A stretch of 64,000 bases of DNA from Cupidesulfovibrio sp000226255 (GCF_003402415.2 NZ_AP036014.1:2170001-2234000); one strand, 5' to 3'. Numbered from the stretch's first letter, positions 8,186 through 17,334 are shown. A program made the numbers and translations. The notes: generated by a model not told the origin, from the sequence alone.

Positions 8186-10156
8186 ATGCACATTTTTCCC
8201 TTCCTTACCGAGACCGAAAAGGCGCCGTCCGACGTGACGCGGCGCTCCAAGGTCACTGCAAGCACCCTCGACTTCGCTTCCGTGCTCGCGGAAAAGGCGA
8301 GCCCGCGCTCCCTGTTCGGAGCAGGGTCCGGAGCGGGCGGCACCGCCCTCCGCACGGCGGCCGCCAGCGCCGCCACGGAAGCCAAGGGCAAGGTGCGCAG
8401 GGGCGAGGATGGCGGCGTGCTGACCGCGCCGGGGCAGATCAGCCTTTCCTACCAGGACGTCATTTCGCTGCGGAACCAGCTGGAAAAGAGCGGCGTCTCG
8501 CCCGACCGGCTGGAGCGCCTCACCCAGATGGCTTCCACCCCCGGCACCTACTCGCTCGGCCAGGTCATCTCGGCCCTGCGCAAGGACGGCCCCTACGCCA
8601 ATCTGGACGCGGACGGCACGGCCACCACCGCCCTGAACGGCAATCAGCGTCTGGACGCCAAGCAGTTCCTGCAGAAGCTCGGCATGCAGCCCGAAGAAGC
8701 GGACGGCATGCTCGCCCAGATGGACGCGGGCAACACCGACGCCGTGTGGAAGGCCGTCAGCGCCAAGCTGACCGAGAAGACCGACGGCGACGTCATCGAC
8801 GTCAACGCCTCGGAACTGGAGGCCATGGCCAAGGGACTCAAGCTGTCGCCCGAAGTGCTGGCCGCCATGCAGAAGCTGTTCGGCGGGCAGACGGAAATTT
8901 CCACCACCGCCGCCGGGCTGAAGGCCGTACTGGTGCCCGCCGGGCAGGAAATGGCCGCGCGCGAGCAGGCAGACCGCAACCTGGCCTCGGCGCTGGGCAG
9001 CGCTCTCGACCCGGTGTTGCAGGCGGCCAAGAAATCCGCCGACCGCATCAAGCAGTCGGACCGTCGCGGCGACCGCGCCGCCCAGCGCAGCGAGGTGCTG
9101 ATTCGCGAAGCCGCCACCGGCAAGGCCAACGGCACCGGCGTGGCCCCGGCGCTTGACGCGGAACGCCGCGACGAAGGCTCCGCCAACGCGGGCAAGGTCC
9201 GGCAGTCCGGCCTGATGCGCACTGGCGGCACTTCGCACGAGCATACCGGCCCGCTGGCCGATCCCCGCTCCGCCCAAACCGCTCACGACACCCAGGCCGG
9301 GCAGAACGCGGCAGCCTTGCAGCAGAACCTTTCCGCCAGCAACACCCCGCAGGCTGGAAAGCAGGTTCAGGCGAATCAGGCGAATCAGGGCACGGCGGCC
9401 GCGCAAGCCTTCGGACTCGACAAGCAGAGCGGACAGGCAGGCCAGTCCGGCCAGTCCGGCCAGTCGGGCGACGGCAAGGGCTCCGCCTGGCAGGACCAGC
9501 ACGGCCGTTCCTCTTCGAGCGCCGCCAGCGACCCGTGGGCGGAACTGCTGCGCAAGATCGACGTCAGCCCCTCCTTCAGCGGAGCGGCGCAGAGCATGGC
9601 TGCGGACGCCTCGGCCAGCGCGGCCAATGCGGCAAGCGCGGCACAACGCCAAGGCCAGGCACTGACCCCCTATCTTTCCGAACAGGCGGCGGCCCAGCTT
9701 GAGCGGGGCATCCTTACCTCCATGCAGGACGGCACCCGCCAGCTGACCATGCGGCTCGACCCCGGTGAACTGGGCAACGTGACGGTGACGCTCTCCGTGC
9801 GCAACGGCGAGGTAAACGCCACCATCCGCCCCGACCGCACCGAGACGGCCCAGGCCATCAACGACCAGTTGCACGTGCTGCGCACCGCCCTGGAGCAGCA
9901 GGGGCTGAAGGTGGACCGGCTGGAAGTGCAAACCCAGTTGCAGGACAACTCCTTCTCCCAGGCCTGGCAGGACGCCGCCCAGCACAACGCCGGGCAGGAA
10001 CAGCAGGCCCGCAGCGCCGAGCGCGAGCGCTTCCGCCGTCTGCGCCGCATGCGCGAAGGCGACGACGACACCGGCCAGCCTACGGCAGACGCCTCCGGCA
10101 TCACCGGCGAACGTCCGGCAACTCTTGCCGCCTCCGGGCTCGACATCATCGCATAG
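8186..10156 (+). CDS. fliK: Flagellar hook-length control protein
   Basis: The protein has 656 residues from the ATG at 8186, chosen because AAGGAG lies 7 bp upstream; an in-frame ATG at 8165 lacks such a site. FliK measures hook length and triggers the export switch from hook to filament proteins. The C-terminal Flg_hook domain is recognisable in the segment TMRLDPGELGNVTVTLSVRN and the following RTALEQQGLKVDRLEVQ. The N-terminal two thirds are Ala/Gln/Ser-rich and low complexity, as is typical of FliK, with a short GQS repeat at about 9440-9465. It is followed after 9 bp by flgD. Confidence 0.9.
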   Translation: MHIFPFLTETEKAPSDVTRRSKVTASTLDFASVLAEKASPRSLFGAGSGAGGTALRTAAASAATEAKGKVRRGEDGGVLTAPGQISLSYQDVISLRNQLEKSGVSPDRLERLTQMASTPGTYSLGQVISALRKDGPYANLDADGTATTALNGNQRLDAKQFLQKLGMQPEEADGMLAQMDAGNTDAVWKAVSAKLTEKTDGDVIDVNASELEAMAKGLKLSPEVLAAMQKLFGGQTEISTTAAGLKAVLVPAGQEMAAREQADRNLASALGSALDPVLQAAKKSADRIKQSDRRGDRAAQRSEVLIREAATGKANGTGVAPALDAERRDEGSANAGKVRQSGLMRTGGTSHEHTGPLADPRSAQTAHDTQAGQNAAALQQNLSASNTPQAGKQVQANQANQGTAAAQAFGLDKQSGQAGQSGQSGQSGDGKGSAWQDQHGRSSSSAASDPWAELLRKIDVSPSFSGAAQSMAADASASAANAASAAQRQGQALTPYLSEQAAAQLERGILTSMQDGTRQLTMRLDPGELGNVTVTLSVRNGEVNATIRPDRTETAQAINDQLHVLRTALEQQGLKVDRLEVQTQLQDNSFSQAWQDAAQHNAGQEQQARSAERERFRRLRRMREGDDDTGQPTADASGITGERPATLAASGLDIIA

Positions 10157-10165
10157 GAGTCCATC

Positions 10166-10918
10166 ATGGCAACCAGCCCCGTACTCGGCCAGGCCGAGCA
10201 GGACTTCGGCAACTACCTTGGCGCCAAGACCAAGAACGACGAGTTGGACAAGCAGGCGTTCCTGAACCTTCTCGTGGCCCAGCTGAGCCATCAGGACCCG
10301 CTGAACCCCATGGACGACAAGGAATTCGTCGCCCAGTTGGCGCAGTTCACCAGCCTTGAACAGCTGACGAACATCAACACCGGCATCACCAGCCTGAACG
10401 AAAACGCCAAGCAGCAGCAAATGGCCGCCGCCGTCAGCTACATCGGCAAGGAAGTGACCGCCAGCGGCTACGAGGTCAGCAAGGCCTCGGGCACGGTCAG
10501 CACGGTGTTCTTCACGCCGCAGGCCGAGGTGACCAGCGGCTACATCAATATCTACGACAGCGAAATGAACCTGGTGCGCACCGAACTCATGGGCGCGAAG
10601 CAGGCTGGCACCTACTCGTACCAGTGGGACGGCAAGGACTACCAGGGCAACAGCGTGGCCGACGGCGTGTACGCGGTGGCCATGTACGGAGAAGGCACGG
10701 ACGGCAAGGCCGTCTACATCACCACGCAGGTCACCGGCACGGTCAACGGCGTGATCAACGTGGACGGTGAACCCTACCTGAGCCTGGCCGACGGTCGCCA
10801 CCTCGCCTTCTCGAACGTTACCCAGATCGTCGCGCCCAACAACACGGGCGACGACACGGAAGACGATTCCGACAGCACGGACGATGATTCCGGCAGCGGA
10901 GCGGGCAGCGGCAGCTAG
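10166..10918 (+). CDS. flgD: Flagellar hook assembly (cap) protein
   Basis: FlgD is the scaffold cap on which hook protein polymerises. The protein has 250 residues. The N-terminal FLNLLVAQLSHQDPLNPMD motif is the hallmark of the family. A FlgD Ig-like/Tudor region follows (about residues 90-210, with TYSYQWDGKDYQGNSVADGVY). The C-terminus ends in an acidic Asp/Ser/Gly tail of about 25 residues that is unusual for the family. It starts 9 bp after fliK with AGGAG upstream, and flgE follows after 65 bp. Confidence 0.95.
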   Translation: MATSPVLGQAEQDFGNYLGAKTKNDELDKQAFLNLLVAQLSHQDPLNPMDDKEFVAQLAQFTSLEQLTNINTGITSLNENAKQQQMAAAVSYIGKEVTASGYEVSKASGTVSTVFFTPQAEVTSGYINIYDSEMNLVRTELMGAKQAGTYSYQWDGKDYQGNSVADGVYAVAMYGEGTDGKAVYITTQVTGTVNGVINVDGEPYLSLADGRHLAFSNVTQIVAPNNTGDDTEDDSDSTDDDSGSGAGSGS

Positions 10919-10983
10919 CCCCCGCGGAACAAGAGCACGCACACAACACCCCTTGCGGGTGCTATGTACACAGGAGGTCGATC

Positions 10984-12621
10984 ATGAGTGTCACGGCAAG
11001 TATGTGGACCGGCGTTTCGGGACTGCTGGCCCACGGCGAGAAGATGAACGTTCTCGGCAACAACATCGCCAACGTCAACACCGTGGGCTTCAAGGGCTCG
11101 CGCATGGACTTCCAGGACTTCATCAACCAGGATGTCTACAGCGCGGCCGGGGTCAGCCAGGTGGGCCGTGGCGTGTCCATCGGCGCGGTCTTCGGCGACT
11201 TCAGCCAGGGCGCCTTTGAAACCACCAACGACGCCACGGACCTTGCCATCGGCGGCAAGGGGTTCTTCCAGGTCCGGCCCAAGGGGCAGGAAACCGCGTA
11301 CTACACCCGCGCGGGCAACTTCCGCTTCGATAACGACGGCTACCTGGTCGATCCGCACGGTTACGTGCTGCAGGGGTGGGAAATCGAGCGGGCTCGCCCC
11401 TCGCTGTCCACCTCCACCGCTCAGGTGACGTCCACCACCTCGCAGATCAAGGGCGCGGGTTCGCCCAAGGACATCAAGCTGGACGGTTTCACCTGCGAAC
11501 CCCAGCACACGTCCACCATCACCTCGGCGCACAACCTCGACGCGCGCGACGGCGGCGACAAGTCGGTCAACGCCACCGATCCGTTCATGTCCATTTTCAA
11601 CAACTGGGACGGCTCGGCCGACACCCCGCTGTCCGACAGCCGCTTCGCCTACCAGACCACCGTCAAGGTGTACGACGAGGGCGGCACCGCCCACGAACTG
11701 ACCATCTACTTCGACCAGGTAGCCTCGGACACCGTGAACAACGCCGCCAGCGGCAAGCGGTACTGGGAATACATGGTCACCATGAATCCCTCGGACGACC
11801 TGCGCTCGGTCAACGGCCTGAACTTCGCGGGCACCTCGGCGGCAGGCATCCTGATGACCGGCACGCTCACCTTCGACACCGCCGGGCAGCTGACGGACAT
11901 GACGGCCTTCACCATCGCCAGCGGCGCCACCGGCAGCCTGAAGGACCTGAACAACTGGCAGCCCACCACCTTCTCCAGCAACGGCTACCCCCTGTTCGTG
12001 GCCAACTTCTCCGGCGTCTCCAACGCCAGCTACACCACGCCCACCGCGTCTGACGAGGCCGAACCGTACCTGATGGAACTGAACTTCGGCCTGAAGAACC
12101 TGAGCAACACGTGGGCCAGTGCGCCCGCCAGCGCCGCCGCCATCGGCAGCAACGCCAGCAACCTCGGCGGCCTGGGCGCGCAGGCCGAACGGCAGTCCAC
12201 GGCCATGACCAGCTATGGCGGCTCGTCGTCCATGATCTTCCAGAAGCAGGACGGCTACACCTTCGGCTTCCTGCAGAACATCACCGTGGACCAGGACGGC
12301 GTGGTGCATGGCCGGTACTCCAACGGCGTCATCCTCGACCTGTACCAGGTCACCCTGTACGACTTCACCAGCCCCACCAACCTGCGGCGCGAAGGGGGCA
12401 ACCTGTTCTCGGAAACGCGGGCTTCGGGCGATGCGCTGGCGGGTCCGGCCAACGCCAACGGGTACGGTTCCATCAACTCCAACTCGCTGGAACAGTCCAA
12501 CGTCGACCTTGCCCGCGAGTTCGTGCAGATGATCACCACGCAGCGCGGCTTCCAGTCGAACAGCAAGGTCATCACCACCACCGACACCATGCTTGAAACC
12601 GTCGTGAACATGAAGCGTTAG
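10984..12621 (+). CDS. flgE: Flagellar hook protein
   Basis: FlgE polymerises into the curved hook joining basal body and filament. The protein has 545 residues, somewhat longer than the ~400 of E. coli, with the extra length in the variable central domains. The rod/hook N-terminal signature is NNIANVNTVGFKGSR, and the C-terminal heptad region ends with REFVQMITTQRGFQSNSKVI. AGGAGG sits 6-11 bp before the ATG. It is the last gene of the fliK-flgD-flgE unit and is followed by a strong hairpin at 12704-12751. Confidence 0.97.
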   Translation: MSVTASMWTGVSGLLAHGEKMNVLGNNIANVNTVGFKGSRMDFQDFINQDVYSAAGVSQVGRGVSIGAVFGDFSQGAFETTNDATDLAIGGKGFFQVRPKGQETAYYTRAGNFRFDNDGYLVDPHGYVLQGWEIERARPSLSTSTAQVTSTTSQIKGAGSPKDIKLDGFTCEPQHTSTITSAHNLDARDGGDKSVNATDPFMSIFNNWDGSADTPLSDSRFAYQTTVKVYDEGGTAHELTIYFDQVASDTVNNAASGKRYWEYMVTMNPSDDLRSVNGLNFAGTSAAGILMTGTLTFDTAGQLTDMTAFTIASGATGSLKDLNNWQPTTFSSNGYPLFVANFSGVSNASYTTPTASDEAEPYLMELNFGLKNLSNTWASAPASAAAIGSNASNLGGLGAQAERQSTAMTSYGGSSSMIFQKQDGYTFGFLQNITVDQDGVVHGRYSNGVILDLYQVTLYDFTSPTNLRREGGNLFSETRASGDALAGPANANGYGSINSNSLEQSNVDLAREFVQMITTQRGFQSNSKVITTTDTMLETVVNMKR

Positions 12622-12703
12622 CGGCGGATCATGATCGACCGGCGGACGCGGGCCCGAACCCGCGTCCGCACCGTGTCGGCGGGAACGCGCCCCGGCGTGT
12701 CCC

Positions 12704-12751
12704 GCGCAACATCCCGGCCTGCCCTTTTAGGGGCAGGCCGGGATGTTGCGC
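12704..12751. terminator. 21-bp perfect hairpin after flgE
   Basis: Arms at 12704-12724 and 12731-12751 are perfectly complementary (21 bp) around a TTTTAG loop. No T-run follows on either strand, so it is not a canonical intrinsic terminator. It could act as a transcript 3' end stabiliser for the hook operon. Confidence 0.65.
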
Positions 12752-13244
12752 ATTGGAGCCGGGCCGGTGAAGGGCGTCGCGGAAGTGGAGTGACCTGGCT
12801 GGAAAAGGAGCTGCACGACGTCCCGGTATGGATGGAATGCCGGGGCATTTTGGCCGGCCGCTGCGAAACGTCTCGCGGCGAAGCGTGACGGGGGCGTGAG
12901 GGGGGTGTGAGGGGGAGCGCGGCGCGGCAGTGGCATGCCGCCCGGGCAGAGAGACGTCGTGACGGGCGACCAGATCAAGTGCGCAATCAAACAATAATTG
13001 CGGCACGAAAAATCGCGAAAGGCACGTGCTGCCCACCGCCACCGCATGTCCTGGTGGCACTGGCGCGGCGTTGCCCCCACGCCTGAAACCGCAGGACCGG
13101 GAGCACCGGCTCCTGTCGGCAGCCGCGAGGGCAGACGGGGCCAGCGGCAACCAGCCGGAATTGCCGGAACTGGCCGGAGTCAACCTGCCCGACAAGGCTT
13201 CGGCTGCCTCGGGCTGCACGCGGGGGCAAAGAACGCAGGGCCGC

Positions 13245-13272
13245 GCGGCGGCGGACGGGCATCCGCCGCCGC
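13245..13272 (-). terminator. Hairpin at the 3' end of flaG
   Basis: Perfect 11-bp GC-only-type stem (arms 13245-13255 and 13262-13272, loop CGGGCA), located 3 bp beyond the flaG stop codon on the minus strand. No clear T-run follows. Confidence 0.55.
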
Positions 13273-13275
13273 ACC

Positions 13276-13671
13276 CTAGAACTGCCGGTTGAGCAGCCCG
13301 CCGATGGTCATGCCACCGTCCTTGCCGACGCGCAGCACCCCTTCGGGGGGAATGCGCATGAGCACCTTGTTGCTGTTCTTTTCGGAAACCTCAACCTGCA
13401 CCACGCCCTGCTCGCTCACGATCTCGAACTTCAGCGATGCACCCTTGGCTTCAAGGGTGCGGGAAAGATCGTTCAGCGAGCTTTCAAGCTGTTGCATGTT
13501 CACGGTTTCCGCTTCCGCGGATCGTTCGTCCCCGGTCGGCAGCCATTCCGCGAGAGAAGGAGAAGTGGCGGATGAAGATGCGGCGGCCAAGCCGCGTGCC
13601 GGGGGGCGCTTGCTATCCGATCCCGCGGAAGAACCTGCCGCTACCGTCTGGATTTCTTCCAGCAGCATCAT
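13276..13671 (-). CDS. flaG: FlaG family flagellar protein
   Basis: The protein has 131 residues starting MMLLEEIQ. The start is set by AGGAGG at 13676-13681; the second Met at 13668 is equally well placed. The C-terminal half has the FlaG domain: a helix ending LSRTLEAKGASLKF, strands QGVVQVEVSEKNSNKVLMRI and PPEGVL. FlaG proteins are associated with flagellin genes and affect filament length in several bacteria; the mechanism is not settled. It lies on the opposite strand to flagellin, 301 bp away, and has its own sigma-28 promoter, matching late expression with the filament. Confidence 0.88.
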   Translation of the reverse strand: MMLLEEIQTVAAGSSAGSDSKRPPARGLAAASSSATSPSLAEWLPTGDERSAEAETVNMQQLESSLNDLSRTLEAKGASLKFEIVSEQGVVQVEVSEKNSNKVLMRIPPEGVLRVGKDGGMTIGGLLNRQF

Positions 13672-13723
13672 GGTTCCTCCTCGAGGCGACATTGCCTCCC
13701 CCGGAAACATCGTCTCACACCTC

Positions 13724-13750
13724 TTATCGGCAGATTCCGCCGCCCGATTA
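13724..13750 (-). promoter_or_regulatory. Sigma-28 (FliA) promoter for flaG
   Basis: On the minus strand TAAT, then 15 bp, then GCCGATAA. The FliA consensus is TAAA-N15-GCCGATAA, so the -10 is perfect, the spacing exact and the -35 has one mismatch. It lies about 50 bp upstream of the flaG start. Confidence 0.8.
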
Positions 13751-13920
13751 GGGCACGGCAAATCCCGCGCGATGGGCGTGCAAAAAATTCCGCCGCCCCG
13801 CCCCCGCCCCGCGCAGCACGCCGCAAGCCCTGGGAAAATTTTGGCATGGGTGCGTCGGCAACCGGGCATGGGCTGTCTAGAGTTTTGCTAACGCTTTACC
13901 TTTCTTTGCAAAAAATGTGT

Positions 13921-13936
13921 TGGCACCAACATTGCT
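13921..13936 (+). promoter_or_regulatory. Sigma-54 promoter for flagellin
   Basis: TGGCACC-N4-TTGCT is almost identical to the RpoN consensus, with the invariant GG-N10-GC spacing. The -24 element is embedded in a small dyad (TGTTGG-CA-CCAACA, 13918-13931). The ATG is 37 bp downstream, with AAGGAGG at 13958-13964. Confidence 0.9.
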
Positions 13937-13972
13937 TAATGTTGGCCAGACAACCCGAAGGAGGTTCACCCC

Positions 13973-14872
13973 ATGTCTTTGGTCATCAATCACAACATGA
14001 TGGCGCTGAACGCCACTCGTAACCTGAACGAGAGCTACGGCCGCCTGGCAACGTCCACCCGCCGCCTTTCCTCGGGTCTGCGCGTCGGCACCGCTGCGGA
14101 CGACGCCGCGGGCCTCGCCATTCGCGAACTTATGCGGGCCGATATTTCCACCATGCGTCAAGGCATCCGCAACGCCAACGACGCCATCTCGATGATCCAG
14201 ACCGCCGACGGCGCGCTGCAGATCATCGACGAAAAGCTCATCCGCATGAAGGAACTGGCCGAACAGGCGGCCACGGGCACGTACAACTCCGACCAGCGCC
14301 TGATGATCGAATCCGAATACCAGGCCATGGCCTCGGAAATCACCCGTATCGCCAACGCCACGGACTTCAACGGCATCCACCTGCTGGACGGCACCCTGTC
14401 GGGCACCCACGACGGTTCGGGGCTGACGCAGACCGGCGAACTGAAGATCCACTTCGGCACCGGCAACGATTCGAGCGAAGACTACTACTACATCAAGATC
14501 GGCGGGGCCACGGCGTCGCAGCTCGGCATCGGCAACGCGTCCGCCATGGGCGTGGCTGCCGGGGGCTACACCATCTCCACCCAGTCGGCCGCCCAGCAGG
14601 CGCTGACCGCCCTCGACCAGGCCATCATCTCCAAGGACAAGATCCGCGCGGCGCTCGGCGCCCTGCAGAACCGCCTGGAGAACACCATCAGCAACATGAC
14701 CATTCAGGCGGAAAACCTGCAGGCTTCCGAGTCGCGCATTTCCGACGTGGACGTGGCCGAGGAAATGACCGAATTCGTGCGCAACCAGATTCTCACCCAG
14801 TCCGCCGTGGCCATGCTTTCGCAGGCCAACTCGCTGCCGCAGATGGCGATGCAGCTCATCGGTGGCGGCTAG
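13973..14872 (+). CDS. Flagellin
   Basis: Filament subunit of 299 residues, exported through the flagellar type III apparatus. The N-terminal D0/D1 helices begin MSLVINHNMMALNATRNL and include LSSGLRVGTAADDAAGLAI. The C-terminal D1/D0 helices contain RISDVDVAEEMTEFVRNQIL and end in a run typical of flagellins. The central variable domain is short (about 70 residues), giving a compact flagellin. The gene is monocistronic: a strong sigma-54 promoter lies upstream and a hairpin follows. Codon use is highly biased toward C-ending codons, as expected for an abundant protein. Confidence 0.97.
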   Translation: MSLVINHNMMALNATRNLNESYGRLATSTRRLSSGLRVGTAADDAAGLAIRELMRADISTMRQGIRNANDAISMIQTADGALQIIDEKLIRMKELAEQAATGTYNSDQRLMIESEYQAMASEITRIANATDFNGIHLLDGTLSGTHDGSGLTQTGELKIHFGTGNDSSEDYYYIKIGGATASQLGIGNASAMGVAAGGYTISTQSAAQQALTALDQAIISKDKIRAALGALQNRLENTISNMTIQAENLQASESRISDVDVAEEMTEFVRNQILTQSAVAMLSQANSLPQMAMQLIGGG

Positions 14873-14924
14873 CAGACCGCGCCCACGGCGTAACGCCGCG
14901 CATCAGTTGGCGAAGGTTGACCAA

Positions 14925-14967
14925 AGACAACAGGACCGGGGGGGAACGGCCTCCCCGGTCATTGTCT
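14925..14967. terminator. Bidirectional hairpin between flagellin and rnc
   Basis: AGACAA at 14925-14930 pairs with TTGTCT at 14962-14967, and GACCGGGG at 14934-14941 with CCCCGGTC at 14953-14960. It sits between the convergent flagellin and rnc genes and can serve both. Confidence 0.65.
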
Positions 14968-14972
14968 CCATC

Positions 14973-15665
14973 TCAGCCCTCGCTGCGTGACTCCAGGTCC
15001 TTCAGCGCAAGTCCGGCCGCCAGTTGCTCGGCCCTTTTGACGCTGGGACCGATGGCCGTGAACACGGTGGCGTCCGGCAGCGTCAGCCGCACCTCGAAGC
15101 GCTTCTCATGCTCCGGACCGCTGCTGCCCATCAGGACGTACACCGGGCGCTCGCGGAACAGGCTCTGCGTCAGTTCCTGCAGGCGGCTCTTGTAGTCCTT
15201 GCTGCGCTTGCCATCGGCGGCGCAAGGCCAGCGGTTGGCCAGAATGTGCCGCACCACGGCCCTCGCCCGCTCGTATCCCCCATCCAGAAACACCGCGCCC
15301 AGCATGGCCTCCAGCGCATCCGACAGCAACGAACTGCGTTCGCGCCCCCCCTGGCTTTCTTCCCCCCTGCCCAGCCGCAGAAACTGCTCCAGCTTCAGTT
15401 CGCGCGCAAGTTCGGCCAGCGCCGGCTTGCTCACAAGCCGCGCCCGCATGCGGGTCAGGTCGCCCTCGCGGGCGGCGGGAAAGCGGACGAACAGTTCTTC
15501 CGACACACACAGTTCAAGCACGGCGTCGCCCAGGAATTCCAGGCGTTCGTTGTGCTCCACGTGGTCCTGCTGCTCGTTGGCCCACGAACTGTGGGTCATG
15601 GCCGTGGTCAGGAGCCCGGCGTCTGTGAAGGCATAGTGGATGGCGGTTTGCAGATTCTCGAACAT
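14973..15665 (-). CDS. rnc: Ribonuclease III
   Basis: RNase III cleaves double-stranded RNA in rRNA maturation and mRNA turnover. The protein has 230 residues, the usual length. The catalytic signature NERLEFLGDAVLEL spans residues 39-52 (Glu43 and Asp47 match the metal ligands), and a second acidic pair lies in SDALEAMLGAVF. The C-terminal dsRNA-binding domain begins at DYKSRLQELTQSLF. The start is the Met of MFENLQ; AAGGAG is about 13 bp upstream, a rather long spacing, but no better in-frame start exists. Confidence 0.95.
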   Translation of the reverse strand: MFENLQTAIHYAFTDAGLLTTAMTHSSWANEQQDHVEHNERLEFLGDAVLELCVSEELFVRFPAAREGDLTRMRARLVSKPALAELARELKLEQFLRLGRGEESQGGRERSSLLSDALEAMLGAVFLDGGYERARAVVRHILANRWPCAADGKRSKDYKSRLQELTQSLFRERPVYVLMGSSGPEHEKRFEVRLTLPDATVFTAIGPSVKRAEQLAAGLALKDLESRSEG

Positions 15666-16140
15666 GGGGTGGTGGTCGCTCCTTAAGGGTGCCGCCCGGC
15701 AGCTTTTGCCGCCCGGCGTTCCGGTCATGGCCGGGAACGATACCGGCACCGCCCCCATTGTGCAAGGCCGCCCGCGCCGCGCAGCCCCTCTTGTCAAATT
15801 TCCGGCGGGCATGGTGCGCCCGCGACCGCCGTTTCCACCGCCCGCCCGGACACGCCAATGAGTGCCCGGCAACGTCGCCCGGAATGGATACTGACGCACC
15901 CTTGACGCACTCCGGTCACGGCCTGAGCGAGCGAACAGCCACGAAATCGCAGTTGTCCCTTGATTTTCAGCTGTTATTCGGGGCAGAATCAACCAAGCAC
16001 ATGGCATGGTGCACCGGCCCCGGACCGCATGGCGGAAACAGCCGGGCACCCCCACCGCCAGCCAGCCGGACAGGCAGGCAGGTAGCCGGGAAGCGGGTGG
16101 GCAGCGGGCATGCGCGCGGATTCAGCAACAGGAGGCTGCT
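15666..16140. other. Divergent intergenic region upstream of rnc and the DRTGG-domain gene
   Basis: I see no gene in these 475 bp. A weak sigma-70-like pair, TTGATT (15960-15965) and CAGAAT (15984-15989) with 18-bp spacing, lies in an AT-richer patch upstream of the plus-strand gene. AGGAGG at 16130-16135 is its ribosome binding site. Confidence 0.4.
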
Positions 16141-17205
16141 ATGGCGGCGGGCATCTACGTGGGTTCCACGGCCGGGTATTCCGGCAAGAACATGGTGATC
16201 ATGGGTCTTGGCCTGCGCCTGCAGAAGGATGGCTACAACGTGGGCTACATGAAGCCCGTGGGGGCCATGCCGCAAGAGCGCGGCGGCGTGCTGGGCGACG
16301 AGGACGCCTTTTTCGTGCAGGACGTGCTGGGGCTGGACGAGCCGTCCAACCTGGTCACCCCGGTGCTGGTCACCCAGGATTTCAAGGTGCGCGCCTTCAG
16401 CGGGCAGTGCGAAGAGTACATGCCCGGCATCGTCGATGCCTACCGCCAGCTTGCCAGCCGTCACGACGTGATGGTGGTGGCCGGTTCCGGCAGCATGTAT
16501 TCCGGCCGTTACTGCAACGTGGACGGCATCCGCGTGGTCAAGGAACTGGGGCTGAAGGCCATCATCATCGACCGCCTGCACAAGGAACTGAACTACGACT
16601 ACCTGGTGGTGCTCAAGGATACCCTGGGCGACAACCTGGCAGGCGTGGTGCTGAACGACATTCCCGCCAACTTCATGAACGAAGTGGAGGGGCTGATCAA
16701 GCCGTTCCTGGAACGCAACGGCGTGCGCGTGGTGGGCGTCATCCCCAAGGACCCGCTGATGGGGGCCATCAAGGTGGGCGACCTGGCCGAACGGCTGGGC
16801 GGCAAGGTCATCTCGGCCCAGAACAAGTCCGACAAGGTGGTGGAAAACTTCCTGATCGGCACCATGCAGGTCGAAAACTTCATGACCCACTTCCGCAAGA
16901 ACAAGAATTCCGCCGTCATCGTGGGGGGCGACCGGTCCGACGTGCAACTGGTGGCGCTGGAGGGCAACTGCCCGTGCCTGGTGCTGACCGGCAACCTGTA
17001 CCCCAACGACATCATCCTCACCCGGTCGGAAGTGCTGAACATACCCATCGTGGTGGTGCGCGACGACACGTACACCGTGGCCAAGAAGATGGAGGTCATC
17101 CTCTCGCGCCACAAGCTGCGCGACGTGATCAAGATTCGCCAGGGCGCGCAGCTCGTCAGCTCCTCCATCGATTTCGCCTACGTCAAGGAAGCGGCGGGCC
17201 TGTAA
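16141..17205 (+). CDS. P-loop/DRTGG-domain protein (phosphotransacetylase N-terminal-like)
   Basis: The protein has 354 residues starting at the ATG 5 bp after AGGAGG. The N-terminal GSTAGYSGKN (residues 8-17) is a dethiobiotin-synthetase-type P-loop, followed by GYMKPVGAMP. The C-terminal half has the DRTGG domain (about residues 215-320), as in the N-terminal regulatory region of long bacterial phosphotransacetylases. The catalytic phosphotransacetylase domain itself is absent. Proteins of this form are probably nucleotide-dependent regulators or relics of the Pta N-terminus; the substrate is unknown. It is followed by a clear terminator. Confidence 0.8.
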   Translation: MAAGIYVGSTAGYSGKNMVIMGLGLRLQKDGYNVGYMKPVGAMPQERGGVLGDEDAFFVQDVLGLDEPSNLVTPVLVTQDFKVRAFSGQCEEYMPGIVDAYRQLASRHDVMVVAGSGSMYSGRYCNVDGIRVVKELGLKAIIIDRLHKELNYDYLVVLKDTLGDNLAGVVLNDIPANFMNEVEGLIKPFLERNGVRVVGVIPKDPLMGAIKVGDLAERLGGKVISAQNKSDKVVENFLIGTMQVENFMTHFRKNKNSAVIVGGDRSDVQLVALEGNCPCLVLTGNLYPNDIILTRSEVLNIPIVVVRDDTYTVAKKMEVILSRHKLRDVIKIRQGAQLVSSSIDFAYVKEAAGL

Positions 17206-17227
17206 GGCCCCGCAAGACGAACGATAC

Positions 17228-17257
17228 GGGGGGGCGACCGGCCCCCCCTCTTTTTTT
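17228..17257 (+). terminator. Intrinsic terminator after the DRTGG gene
   Basis: G-rich arm (17228-17235), short loop, C-rich arm (17241-17248), followed by TCTTTTTTT. This is a classic rho-independent terminator 22 bp after the stop codon. Confidence 0.85.
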
Positions 17258-17334
17258 GACGACCGCGCACGCAACGCCGGGCGGCGGATACCACCGCACC
17301 CCCTTTCGCGGCCCCGACCATACCGGACACACTC

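Larger units (their letters stand above)
12622..13275. other. Convergent intergenic region between flgE and flaG
   Basis: These 654 bp lie between two convergent genes. I see the flgE hairpin at 12704-12751, G-rich runs around 12888-12925, a short AT-rich patch near 12990, and the flaG terminator at 13245-13272. Short reading frames on both strands have no recognisable product or good ribosome binding site, and I do not call a gene here. Confidence 0.5.

Noticed and set aside
13054..13073. A second sigma-54-like TGGCAC word near 13.05 kb
   Set aside because: The -12 TTGC is not at the required distance, so the GG-N10-GC rule is broken.
12987..13274. Small open frames in the flgE-flaG gap on both strands
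   Set aside because: High-GC DNA gives long open frames by chance; the translations are Arg/Pro/Gly-rich, there is no ribosome binding site, and two hairpins occupy the region.
16141..17205. Naming the DRTGG-domain protein as phosphotransacetylase (pta)
   Set aside because: The catalytic PTA domain is missing; only the N-terminal P-loop/DRTGG region is present.
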